Assembly: GCA_945870545.1 (NCBI GenBank) | Contig: CAMBTF010000018.1 | Location: 1-12,869, forward strand | From: Akkermansia muciniphila | Lineage (GTDB): Bacteria; Verrucomicrobiota; Verrucomicrobiia; Verrucomicrobiales; Akkermansiaceae | DNA length: 12,869 nt | Reading direction: 5' to 3' | Shown here: positions 1 through 7,012 of the stretch, one piece after another | How the letters are laid out: each line of letters begins with the position of its first letter | Position numbering within the stretch: the stretch's first letter is position 1 | The notes under the pieces: generated by a model | Database searches by the model: none | What the model was told of the DNA's origin: nothing | What the model saw: only the letters and a program-made list of their open reading frames with translations | Made by a program: the position numbers and the translations under genes

Positions 1-1682
1 TCACCCTCGCCGGGCTCGCCTTCCTGCCCCGGGCCATCGCCGGGTTGCGGCTGCGCCTGCTCCATCTGCGTGATCTCCCCTTCGGTCTGTTCCTGCTCCT
101 CTTCTAACAGTTCCTTCAGACGGACGAGGTATCCCATCGCCAGCTCCTCGTTGCGGCGCGCGGTTTCGGAACCCGGATTTTTCACCATCGCCGAGCGGTA
201 ATGCCGGATGGCATCCGCCCAGTTCACGATGATGGAATCGATGCGGATGAACTCGTTCGTTTCGCCGGATTCGGGCAACTCCGATTCCTCCATGCGCTTG
301 AGTTGTTCGCGCACAAGCTCGTCGAATTTCCCCATGTCAGGGACTTCCTCGCCCACGGGATAGCGGCTGCCGGAAAGCCCCATCCAGCCGAGTTGGAAAA
401 GCGTGTTGCCCATGCCCTCGTGTCCCTTGCCCGCAACCTGCGCATCCTCCGCAAGCAGCGCCGCGCTGTAGGCGGAGCGGGCACCCCGGTAATCCTGCGC
501 CTCGTAGGCGGAGAGGCCTTCACCCAGCCGGAACCGCGAGGCTTTCTCCCCGCTGACTTTCTCATCCGCCAGCTTACGATAGGCATCGCGCGCCTCATCA
601 AAGCGTTCCTCGGAAAACGCGCGGCCCGCGTCCTTGGCGAGATCCGCATCGGCGTGCGTGGAGAAAATCATGAGCGCCGCGCTTGCACTCGCCAGACCGC
701 GCCAGCGCGTGCCTGCCACAATGGCTGCGGCGAGAAAGAGGATCGCAGGAAACAAGGCCCATTGGAAAAATTCGATCACGATCCGCCTCTTTCCGCCTTC
801 CATTTCGAAGGCATCGAGCCCCTGGGTGGCCACGCGCACCATCCCCGGGATATCCGCACCGCGCCCGGCGATCACGTAGCGCCCGCCGGTCTCGTTCGCG
901 AGTTTGCGCAGCACATCGGGTTGCAAGCGGCTGAGGATGCGGTTGCCGGCCGAATCCACCAAACCTCCGACGAAATCCGGGTGGGGAACAAACCCGCCGT
1001 CCTCCGTGCCCACGCCTATGGCGATGATCGTAACACCCGACCTCTCCGCATCGGCGATGATCGCATCAAGCTCACCCTCGTTCTCTTCCCCATCGCTGAT
1101 GAGGACGAGCGCATTGTTTTTCTGTCCCGTCTCCTTGAGCACCTGCGTGGCGAGCCGCACCGCCGCAGCGATGTCCGATCCACCCGTCGGCATCCACTGC
1201 TCATCGATCTGTTCCACCGTTTCCCGGACGGCGGAATGATCGATGGTTAGCGGTGCGCTCAGAAAAGGGGTTCCCGCAAAAGCAATCAGGCCGACGCGGT
1301 CGTTCTGCATCGATTCGAGCAGTTCGTAGATCACGATCTTGGCCTGCGCGAGGCGATCCGGTTTCACGTCCTGCACCCGCATGCTGCGGGAAAGGTCGAG
1401 GGCGATCATGATATTGCGCCCGGTCGTTTTTTCCGTTTTGGTTCCCGCGTCACCTTGCGGGCGCGCCATCGCGAAAACCATTGCCGAGATCGCAGCGAGG
1501 ATCATACCCAGCGCCATCCAGCGGGGTAGCGGGTGATCTTTTTTGATGAGTTTCCCACGCAGCCTTTCCGCCGCAAAAGCCTCCCACGGCCGCTTCCCGA
1601 AACGCCCCGCGAACACCGCGCAGACGGCGAGGATCGGCACCGCGATCCACACCAAAAGCCATGCTGGATATTCGAGATTCAT
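1..1682 (-). CDS. BatB-like VWA membrane protein fused to BatC-like TPR region (3' end outside window)
   Basis: Reading the minus strand from the ATG at 1682..1680 gives 560 open codons with no stop before the left edge, so the C-terminus is missing. Residues 5-25 and 55-74 look like membrane segments. A VWA domain fills about 88-290 with an intact MIDAS: D96-x-S98-x-S100, T166 and D197 (ISDGEE). A further membrane segment lies at about 305-323, with a second hydrophobic stretch at 329-341. Residues 345-520 are helical and TPR-like (for example AFSEERFDEARDAYRKLA at 355-372). From 525 the chain becomes acidic and rich in Q, P and G, as in BatC tails. The start follows the stop of the upstream VWA gene after 1 bp (TGACATG), with AGGA about 12 nt upstream, so coupling is likely. 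By family knowledge, BatA/B/C proteins form envelope VWA/TPR complexes tied to MoxR ATPases; the substrate is unknown. The fusion reading is inferred from domain order. Confidence 0.88.
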   Translation of the reverse strand, partial: MNLEYPAWLLVWIAVPILAVCAVFAGRFGKRPWEAFAAERLRGKLIKKDHPLPRWMALGMILAAISAMVFAMARPQGDAGTKTEKTTGRNIMIALDLSRSMRVQDVKPDRLAQAKIVIYELLESMQNDRVGLIAFAGTPFLSAPLTIDHSAVRETVEQIDEQWMPTGGSDIAAAVRLATQVLKETGQKNNALVLISDGEENEGELDAIIADAERSGVTIIAIGVGTEDGGFVPHPDFVGGLVDSAGNRILSRLQPDVLRKLANETGGRYVIAGRGADIPGMVRVATQGLDAFEMEGGKRRIVIEFFQWALFPAILFLAAAIVAGTRWRGLASASAALMIFSTHADADLAKDAGRAFSEERFDEARDAYRKLADEKVSGEKASRFRLGEGLSAYEAQDYRGARSAYSAALLAEDAQVAGKGHEGMGNTLFQLGWMGLSGSRYPVGEEVPDMGKFDELVREQLKRMEESELPESGETNEFIRIDSIIVNWADAIRHYRSAMVKNPGSETARRNEELAMGYLVRLKELLEEEQEQTEGEITQMEQAQPQPGDGPGQEGEPGEG

Positions 1683-1683
1683 G

Positions 1684-2697
1684 TCAGCCGCTTGTCCTGC
1701 CCAAAGAGATATACACCGCAAAGCCGAGCCCTGCCAGCAGGGAAACCCCGACAAACCAGGCGTAAAGCTCGCGATCATCGATCACCGTCAGGCTGCGGGA
1801 TTCGGTTTTCTCCAGCATGTCGATGGTTCGGAAATTGTTCTCGAGATCCTCAAGGCTCTGCGCCCAGAAATGCTCGCCCCGCGTCTCGCTGGCGATTTTG
1901 CGCAGGGTCGGGAGATCGAATTCCTGCCTCGGATAGGACTGGATGCCGGGAGAAACCCTGCCCTCCTTCGTCCCGATCGCCACGGTGTAGGTCTTGATGC
2001 CGAGCGTCTTGATTTCCAGCGCGGCTTCGAGGGGGGAGATCTTGCCGGAGTTGCTGGCGCCGTCGGTGATGAGCACGATGATCTTGCTCTTGGCGTCGCG
2101 GTTATCGAGCCGCGTGGCCGCCGCAGAGAGCGCGGAACCTATCGCCGTGCCTTGTTCCACGACCGTCCCCACACCTTGGCGGTTCAACCGCAATCCGTCC
2201 AGGCCGAGGCGCAGCCAGTCATGATCTAGGGTGATGGGGCTCACGGAAACCGGCCTGCCCGCAAAGGCCACAAGCCCGATCCTATCGTCTGGCCTGCGCG
2301 AGATGAACGAGTCCACCACCCGCTTGGCGGCGTCGATGCGTTTCATCGGCCTGCCGTCCATGCGGAAATCATCGATGTCCATGGAAAGCGAAACATCGAA
2401 GGCGAGCACGATGTCGATGCCGCTTGCGGAACGGCTCTGGTATTCGTTTCGCCAGACCGGCCGTGCCATTCCGAGAATCGCGAAAACGAGCGATGTGAAT
2501 ATTAGCGGCACGCCGAGATTCCATGCGAGACGGTTGACCCTTTTCCCGAGAGTGAGCAGCACCCCGAGATTCGGGAACACCACCGCCCCGGATGCGCCCC
2601 TGCCGCGCCGCAAAAGCAGCAGCAGCAGACTGGGAATAAACAGCAGGAGCCAGCCCGGCTGCGCGAAGCGGAAGTGGGTGATGAAATCCTCAATCAT
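1684..2697 (-). CDS. BatA-like VWA domain membrane protein
   Basis: The protein has 337 residues, usual for BatA-type proteins. Membrane segments are visible at about 15-30 and 63-78 at the N-terminus and at about 312-331 at the C-terminus, so the VWA domain (about 92-290) is held at the membrane. The MIDAS metal site is complete: D101-V-S103-L-S105, T184 in GTAIG and D212 in TDGASN. The start codon overlaps the stop of the DUF4381-like gene by 4 bp (ATGA), which points to translational coupling; AAAGGA lies about 10 nt upstream. The next gene begins 1 bp after its stop. In this family the VWA domain is thought to bind protein partners through the metal ion and to work with a MoxR ATPase, here encoded at the head of the same operon. 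The class assignment is solid. The specific role (stress tolerance, metalloenzyme maturation or envelope assembly) cannot be read from sequence. Confidence 0.9.
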   Translation of the reverse strand: MIEDFITHFRFAQPGWLLLFIPSLLLLLLRRGRGASGAVVFPNLGVLLTLGKRVNRLAWNLGVPLIFTSLVFAILGMARPVWRNEYQSRSASGIDIVLAFDVSLSMDIDDFRMDGRPMKRIDAAKRVVDSFISRRPDDRIGLVAFAGRPVSVSPITLDHDWLRLGLDGLRLNRQGVGTVVEQGTAIGSALSAAATRLDNRDAKSKIIVLITDGASNSGKISPLEAALEIKTLGIKTYTVAIGTKEGRVSPGIQSYPRQEFDLPTLRKIASETRGEHFWAQSLEDLENNFRTIDMLEKTESRSLTVIDDRELYAWFVGVSLLAGLGFAVYISLGRTSG

Positions 2698-3197
2698 GCG
2701 CTGTGGATCCTTTCGAGTAAGGCAGCCCCCTCGGCATAGGTCGTGTTCGCTTCCATGCTTACGTGGTCATCCGGCGCGTATTTGTCCGCCGCCAGTTTCG
2801 AGAAAAAAACACCTACCTCGGATTTCAGGGCATCCGGCAGGTCTTTCAAGCCGTCATGGCGGGCGATGAATTCTTCGTGTGTCTCGAAAAGCGCCGGTTC
2901 GTTCATGCTCCTCGCAAGGTAGCGCCGCAGGATCATGGAAACGCGGATCGCAGATTCACGCGGTTCGGTGACTTCGTCTCCGGACAAAGCGGCCTTCGCC
3001 TCCAGATAGGCCTCGCGCTTTTCCTTCGAGGCATCGACCACAGGTTTCCTCCTCAGCAGAATCGCCACGAGAAGGACGAGGGCCGCGATCACGGCGACCG
3101 CCGCCAAAACCCACCAGAGCTGCGGATCCCATGTTGGAACCAGATCGATGGCGTCGCGCGACTCCGCGAGTTCGAGGCTTTTCCCTTTCTTTTCCAT
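2694..3197 (-). CDS. DUF4381-like single-pass membrane protein of the MoxR/VWA operon
   Basis: This 167-residue protein has a charged N-terminus, a Trp-containing segment (DPQLWW at 24-29), one strong membrane helix at about 28-48 followed by basic residues (RRK), and a soluble helical C-terminal part of about 115 residues that includes RVSMILRRYLA. That layout and its place between the DUF58 and BatA-type genes match the DUF4381 family, which is known mainly from this operon type and has no assigned biochemistry. I recognise it from layout and position rather than from a catalytic motif. A good ribosome-binding site (AGGAG, 10 nt spacing) lies inside the end of the DUF58 gene, whose stop is 6 bp away. 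The 3' end overlaps the BatA-like start by 4 bp. It probably acts as an assembly or anchoring subunit of the VWA complex; that role is inferred. Confidence 0.8.
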   Translation of the reverse strand: MEKKGKSLELAESRDAIDLVPTWDPQLWWVLAAVAVIAALVLLVAILLRRKPVVDASKEKREAYLEAKAALSGDEVTEPRESAIRVSMILRRYLARSMNEPALFETHEEFIARHDGLKDLPDALKSEVGVFFSKLAADKYAPDDHVSMEANTTYAEGAALLERIHSA

Positions 3198-3203
3198 CGT
3201 TTG

Positions 3204-4094
3204 TTATCTCCTGCGCCTGCCCCTGCGCTTGAGTAATTCGTGCAACGCCGGCAGCGTATCCTTGTCCGTTGTTAGCGTCGCCGTATCGATCCCGTGTTTC
3301 TTGAAAACCGCCGCCACGCCCTCAGCCTGCCGGGTCGTTAGTTTCCTGTAGCCCATCCTGAGGTTCGGGTTGCTGGTATTCACGAGCGTCTCGAAACCCG
3401 TTTCCGGATCGACCATCACCACGCGTCCGGCTTTCGGCAGATTGGTCTCGAGCGGATCGTTGACCTGGAGTGCGACGAGTTCGTGCTTACGCGCCAGCTT
3501 GCCGAGCGGCTTGTCGAGAACCTCCGCATGGAAATCGGAGACCATGAAAATGAGCGCCTTCCGCTTGAGCGATTTTACGAGAAAATTACAGGCTTCCTCG
3601 ATGGAAGTGCCCTGATTGGCGGGCTTCGCCATCAGGATTTCCCGGATCATGCGCAGAAGGTGACGGCTACCTTTCGCGGGAGGGATAAACATCACCGGCT
3701 CACCCGCAAAGATAAGAAGGCCCACCTTATCGCCGTTTTGCAGCGCACTGAAGCCAAGCACAGCCGCGATCTCCGCAGACAACTCGCGTTTGCTCAGGTG
3801 CTGGCTGCCGAAATCTGCCGAGCCGGAAACATCCACCGCCATGATCACGGAAAGCTCCCGTTCCTCACGGAATTTCCTCACGAACGGCTCGTTCATCCGG
3901 GCGGTCACGTTCCAATCGATGAACCGCACCTCATCGCCATGCTGGTATTCGCGGAAGTCATCGAAATCGAGTCCTTGCCCGCGGAAGGAGGAAAGGTATT
4001 CGCCGGAAAACGACTCTCGCACAAGACGCCGCGCCTTGAGCTCGAGCTTGCGAACCCGCGCCATCATTTCCTCGATCTGTTCGTCCTCGGTCAT
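3204..4094 (-). CDS. DUF58 family protein with VWA fold
   Basis: The 296-residue protein is of the short, soluble DUF58 type: I see no membrane helix. The DUF58 signature is clear at about 48-80 (REYQHGDEVRFIDWN, then a conserved Arg/Glu-rich stretch). It leads into a VWA-like core with an intact D88-V-S90-G-S92 metal motif. DUF58 proteins are encoded next to MoxR ATPases in many bacteria and are presumed partners or adaptors of MoxR; no enzyme activity is established. It is the second gene of the operon and follows the MoxR gene after an 85-bp spacer, larger than any other gap in the operon. The DUF4381-like gene starts 6 bp after its stop. Only a weak, distant AGGA lies upstream of the ATG (about 13 nt). 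Confidence 0.93.
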   Translation of the reverse strand: MTEDEQIEEMMARVRKLELKARRLVRESFSGEYLSSFRGQGLDFDDFREYQHGDEVRFIDWNVTARMNEPFVRKFREERELSVIMAVDVSGSADFGSQHLSKRELSAEIAAVLGFSALQNGDKVGLLIFAGEPVMFIPPAKGSRHLLRMIREILMAKPANQGTSIEEACNFLVKSLKRKALIFMVSDFHAEVLDKPLGKLARKHELVALQVNDPLETNLPKAGRVVMVDPETGFETLVNTSNPNLRMGYRKLTTRQAEGVAAVFKKHGIDTATLTTDKDTLPALHELLKRRGRRRR

Positions 4095-4105
4095 GCTGAA
4101 AGAAA

Positions 4106-4126
4106 ATCCTAAATTCTAAGCTCTAA
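4106..4126. repeat. Three tandem degenerate heptamers in the MoxR-DUF58 spacer
   Basis: On the minus strand the spacer holds three back-to-back 7-mers, TTAGAGC, TTAGAAT and TTAGGAT (consensus TTAGRNN), directly after TTCGGTC, which may be a decayed fourth copy. They occupy part of the 85 bp between the MoxR stop (4180) and the DUF58 start (4094). That spacer is clearly richer in A+T than the flanking genes. A TAGAAT that could serve as a -10 box falls within the repeats, but I find no good -35 element, so I do not call a promoter. The element could be a piece of a dispersed intergenic repeat family or simply AT-rich spacer. Confidence 0.45.
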
Positions 4127-4179
4127 GACCGAAATCATCACATCCATTCGAATTCCGATTCTTCCTTGAAAATTGAATT

Positions 4180-5163
4180 TTAGGGCACGACGACTTTCGC
4201 CAGGATGCGCTGGATGATGGTATCGGTGGTAACGCCCTCGGCCTCGGCTTCGTAGGTGAGGAGGATGCGGTGACGCAGAACATCCAGTGCCATATCTTTA
4301 ACATCCTGCGGGGTCACGAACGCGCGTCCCTGCATGAACGCGCGGGCACGCGCGGCCAGGGCAAGGTTGATGGTTCCGCGCGGCGATGCTCCGGCCCGCA
4401 CCCAGTTCTTGAGAGGTGCGTCCACCTTTACCGGGAAACGGGTGCAATAAACCAGTTCCACGATGTATTTGCGGATTGCCTCGTCGATGTAAATGGAGTT
4501 CACCAAATCGCGGGACGCACCGACCTGCTCCGGCGTCGCTCTACTCTTGGTTTCATAAACGGGAGCCGAGGTCGCCATCCGGTTGAGGATTTCCAGCTCC
4601 TCGGATTTGGTGGGATAGCCGACGTTCACTTTCAGCAGGAAACGGTCAAGCTGCGCCTCGGGAAGCTGGTAGGTACCTTCCTGGTCGATGGGGTTCTGGG
4701 TGGCGAGCACAAGGAAAGGCTTCGGCAGAGGATAGGAGCGGTCGCCCAGGGTGACCTGCCGCTCCTGCATCGCCTCTAGGAGAGCGGACTGCACTTTCGC
4801 CGGGGCGCGGTTGATCTCGTCGGCGAGGATCAGGTTATTGAAAATCGGGCCGAGCTTCGGCTCGAACCTGGCGTCGTGCGGGTGGTAGATCATCGTTCCC
4901 ACCAGATCGGCCGGTAAAAGGTCGGGCGTGAACTGGAACCGGGCGAAGGTAGTGGAAAGCGAACCGGAGAGCGCCTTCACCGCCAGCGTCTTGGCAAGGC
5001 CGGGAACACCTTCCAGCAGGATATGTCCGTTACAGAGCAAGCCCACCAGCAGCCTGTCCACGAGATCTTCCTGACCGACGAGGACTTTCGCCATTTCGTT
5101 CTTAACTTCACCGATCCATGCGCTGCTCTCGGCGATTTTTTCCTGTAGTTCTTCCGTTGTCAT
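4180..5163 (-). CDS. MoxR family AAA+ ATPase
   Basis: The protein has 327 residues from the chosen start, typical for MoxR. Visible AAA+ elements are Walker A GVPGLAKT (52-59), Walker B LILADE (111-116), sensor 1 in ATQNP (N157), the QLDRF motif at 171-175, and a C-terminal lid domain with a SPRG sensor 2-like motif. MoxR ATPases use ATP hydrolysis to remodel or activate partner proteins and pair with VWA proteins; here those partners are the four following genes. The reading frame stays open upstream to an ATG at 5289. Those 42 extra residues are unlike MoxR and overlap the upstream gene, so I start at 5163, where the sequence begins MTTEELQEKI. No clear Shine-Dalgarno lies before this ATG. 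The nearest upstream gene on the same strand ends 65 bp before the start, so read-through transcription or a promoter in that gap are both possible. Confidence 0.95.
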   Translation of the reverse strand: MTTEELQEKIAESSAWIGEVKNEMAKVLVGQEDLVDRLLVGLLCNGHILLEGVPGLAKTLAVKALSGSLSTTFARFQFTPDLLPADLVGTMIYHPHDARFEPKLGPIFNNLILADEINRAPAKVQSALLEAMQERQVTLGDRSYPLPKPFLVLATQNPIDQEGTYQLPEAQLDRFLLKVNVGYPTKSEELEILNRMATSAPVYETKSRATPEQVGASRDLVNSIYIDEAIRKYIVELVYCTRFPVKVDAPLKNWVRAGASPRGTINLALAARARAFMQGRAFVTPQDVKDMALDVLRHRILLTYEAEAEGVTTDTIIQRILAKVVVP

Positions 5164-5228
5164 TGTTGGCAGTTGAATTTGCCTTTCAATGCCCCATATG
5201 CAACCGCCAATCCCACTGCAGCGTGATT

Positions 5229-5636
5229 TTACCGTAAATCGCTGCGACTGCTGCGCTCCCGGACATGCATCCCCGTCGTTTCCCCGCAATACGGGCAGCG
5301 GAAATTCCCCTCGAACAGAACCGAAGTTGCCACGGCCAACTTGTGACTGCCGTAAAGCGCTTGCGCGGATCTATGCTTCGCGCAGCCGAGGCTCCTCAAA
5401 GGTGTAGCCATGCAAAGCGGGCATTTCAGACGCTCACCTATCATGAATGCAAGAACCTTGAGAACGAGGCCAGCTGCTAGGAAGATACCTGCGTTTCGCA
5501 TCCATACGGCATCGTTCGCATACCATCCATATAGAAAACAGCCGACGGCAAGCGGCAGCGAAAGGAACATGAGCACGATGAACAGGGATGTGATCTTGTA
5601 TCGCCTTAGAACTTGATGAGATGACAGGCGGTGCAT
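5229..5636 (-). CDS. Small two-TM membrane protein with zinc-ribbon-like cysteines, function unknown
   Basis: From the ATG at 5636 this is a 135-residue protein. Two hydrophobic helices (about 15-37 and 48-67) precede a short soluble tail. The tail carries two spaced metal-binding-like clusters: CPLC at 72-75 with C85 and H88 close behind, and CPYC at 114-117. The pattern suggests one or two structural zinc sites on the cytoplasmic face. No catalytic motif is visible. The frame extends upstream to 5732, but those residues look non-coding and Cys-rich by chance, so the later ATG, just before the helices, is preferred. No Shine-Dalgarno is evident. It lies 65 bp upstream of MoxR on the same strand and may or may not belong to that transcript. 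Local GC is about 50%, lower than most neighbours. That it is a real gene is likely; its role is unknown. Confidence 0.72.
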   Translation of the reverse strand: MHRLSSHQVLRRYKITSLFIVLMFLSLPLAVGCFLYGWYANDAVWMRNAGIFLAAGLVLKVLAFMIGERLKCPLCMATPLRSLGCAKHRSAQALYGSHKLAVATSVLFEGNFRCPYCGETTGMHVRERSSRSDLR

Positions 5637-5780
5637 GAACGAATTTGCTGGGATAGCGAGAAATCGGTCAGATCCGAGGTCATTTTTTGAGCATGCCAAC
5701 AGACGGACGAGCGAGCAACCAAAAATACACACATGGTGTGATTATCTAATATGTCTCGCTAGCTAATAGGTTCGTTTCCC
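5637..5780. other. 144-bp intergenic region with a small inverted repeat
   Basis: This AT-richer gap separates the zinc-ribbon gene from the end of the 88-aa gene. It contains a perfect 5-bp inverted repeat with 3-nt spacer (CACAC-ATG-GTGTG, 5728..5740), about 92 bp upstream of the zinc-ribbon start. It also has two CTAATA copies 17 bp apart (5746 and 5763). I could not find a convincing -35/-10 pair or a terminator after the 88-aa gene. An operator role for the inverted repeat is only a possibility. Confidence 0.35.
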
Positions 5781-6047
5781 CTAGCCAAACAGGTCATGTC
5801 CGGGCACAGCCGTAACGTCGCGCCTCGCTGGCCGGGCGAGTATCGCGTCGATTTCGGTGAGAAGCTCGAAGCCTGGATCTTCCTCCCGTCCGAGGATGCG
5901 TCTCAACCTCTCGGCCCATCCCCCCGTATCGTCACCCTTTTTCCTGGATAGGATCAGCGCCACCTCGGAAAGCCGCCCGCTGGCTGAAAGCTCGCGTCCC
6001 GTGCGTCGCAGCCAGGCTTCGAGATAGGGTTTCCTCTCAGTGCTCAC
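5781..6047 (-). CDS. Small hypothetical protein (88 aa), GTG start, coupled to upstream gene
   Basis: I do not recognise a named family. The 88-residue product is charged, has no signal peptide or membrane helix, and looks mostly helical, with a conserved-looking core (LEAWLRRTGRELS near the N-terminus and FELLTEIDAILARP at about 60-73) and a flexible, probably disordered tail. It starts with GTG, which overlaps the upstream stop codon as GTGA (6044..6047). Translation therefore most likely depends on termination of the secreted-protein gene before it. Coding potential is supported by this exact junction and by an amino-acid composition that reads like a folded protein. No terminator is visible after its TAG stop. 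Confidence 0.7.
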   Translation of the reverse strand: MSTERKPYLEAWLRRTGRELSASGRLSEVALILSRKKGDDTGGWAERLRRILGREEDPGFELLTEIDAILARPARRDVTAVPGHDLFG

Positions 6048-6922
6048 TTCCCCGAGAGTTTGGCGGCCATGGCGGCATCCAGGTTGAACGTTCCCGTTCC
6101 GAAAGGTTGAAAAGTTGCCTTTTCCGGAACGAGGTATTCGAACGCCTTGAAGGGTTTCAACCCCTCGATCTCGGACATGAGATAAACGCGGATGGTGAGC
6201 GCCTCCTCCCCCGTTCCACCCTCGAGCTTGCGGATCGAATACTGGACCTCATTGAGGCCGTTACGCGCGCCACCGATCACAATCTGAGCCTCCTTGGCAT
6301 TCGCGAAGCGGTGTCGGCTGATCTTGTTTATCTGCACCTGCACCTCCCGGCCGGGGCTGAAGACATACACCTTGGCGATGGTCGTCGCCGGGTTGGCGGC
6401 GATGGGTGTCGGCGGCACCACACTCGATGGCCGCGCTTCGGGCACACCGCGGAGATAGGCAAGCTTTCCCGCGGCGAGTTCGGTGCGGACTTCGGGCAAG
6501 GCCGTAAGGTTCACGAAATCCGCCTTGTCGTACTGCCAGCCGCCCGCGCCGCGAACGAACGAAAGTACGAGCAGGTTATCCGTGGGGACGCCACCCACGC
6601 CAAAATCGACCTTGCCGAAATAGGCCGACTTGGCGGTCGCCCCGTTTTGATTCGCCTCTAGGAATTTCAGGCCGCCGAGAGCCGGGGGCGGCGCGGGCAG
6701 CTCGAACAGGGTTGCGGGGAAAGCGCGTTTTTCGGAAAGGATCCGGTTCCTGACTTCCACGCGGCGATGCTCCGCGGTGACACGTTGCCATGTCGCAGCG
6801 TCCTTGTTGATAAGCGCAGCCCTCCAGATGCCATAGGTTTTTTCCAAATTCGTTCTCAGATCCTCCTGCGCGGGGCAGAAGGCGGTCAAAGCGAGGGATA
6901 ACGCCAAAATGTATCGGGTCAT
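6044..6922 (-). CDS. Secreted hypothetical protein (292 aa)
   Basis: The product has a classic signal peptide: basic MTR, a hydrophobic core ILALSLALTAF, and probable signal peptidase I cleavage after A18. The cysteine at 16 is not in a proper lipobox, so a lipoprotein is unlikely. Residues 20-145 (NLEKTYGIWRAALINKD onward) resemble a helix-plus-sheet domain of NTF2/SnoaL type, a weak impression. A Pro-rich linker follows at about 163-180. Residues 183-275 look like a beta-rich domain (KVYVFSPGREVQVQINK). No catalytic motif is evident. It is the first gene of a two-gene unit with the 88-aa gene (4-bp overlap). It is divergent from the alpha/beta-hydrolase, with 90 bp between their starts, so the two may share a control region. 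No Shine-Dalgarno precedes its ATG. Function unknown. Confidence 0.78.
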   Translation of the reverse strand: MTRYILALSLALTAFCPAQEDLRTNLEKTYGIWRAALINKDAATWQRVTAEHRRVEVRNRILSEKRAFPATLFELPAPPPALGGLKFLEANQNGATAKSAYFGKVDFGVGGVPTDNLLVLSFVRGAGGWQYDKADFVNLTALPEVRTELAAGKLAYLRGVPEARPSSVVPPTPIAANPATTIAKVYVFSPGREVQVQINKISRHRFANAKEAQIVIGGARNGLNEVQYSIRKLEGGTGEEALTIRVYLMSEIEGLKPFKAFEYLVPEKATFQPFGTGTFNLDAAMAAKLSGK

Positions 6923-7012
6923 GGACGAAACGATTGGACAAGCGGCCAGGAATCACAACAAACAAATCCACGCGAGTGCGGAGGCTTCGAGCCCCGGGTC
7001 GCTTACCCCGTT

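Noticed and set aside
201..1250. A long plus-strand open frame (349 codons) under the left-edge gene
   Set aside because: It is antisense to the BatB-like VWA coding sequence, whose MIDAS and membrane segments are intact. The antisense product is His/Arg-rich with no domain.
4169..4181. AT-only inverted repeat (AAAATT-C-AATTTT) after the MoxR stop as a terminator
   Set aside because: It has no GC pairs and no T-run following a stable stem, and the gene is followed by its operon partners.
1..5163. The MoxR/DUF58/DUF4381/VWA cluster as a novel defence or signalling system
   Set aside because: Gene content and order match the known Bat-type MoxR/VWA operon. I see no nuclease, toxin or phage-related partner.
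5164..5289. N-terminal extension of MoxR by 42 residues to the ATG at 5289
   Set aside because: The extra residues do not resemble MoxR, overlap the end of the zinc-ribbon gene by about 60 bp, and the family N-terminus starts at MTTEEL.
6857..6922. Lipoprotein reading of the secreted 292-aa protein (Cys16)
   Set aside because: The residues before the cysteine (LTAF) do not fit a lipobox; signal peptidase I cleavage after A18 is more likely.
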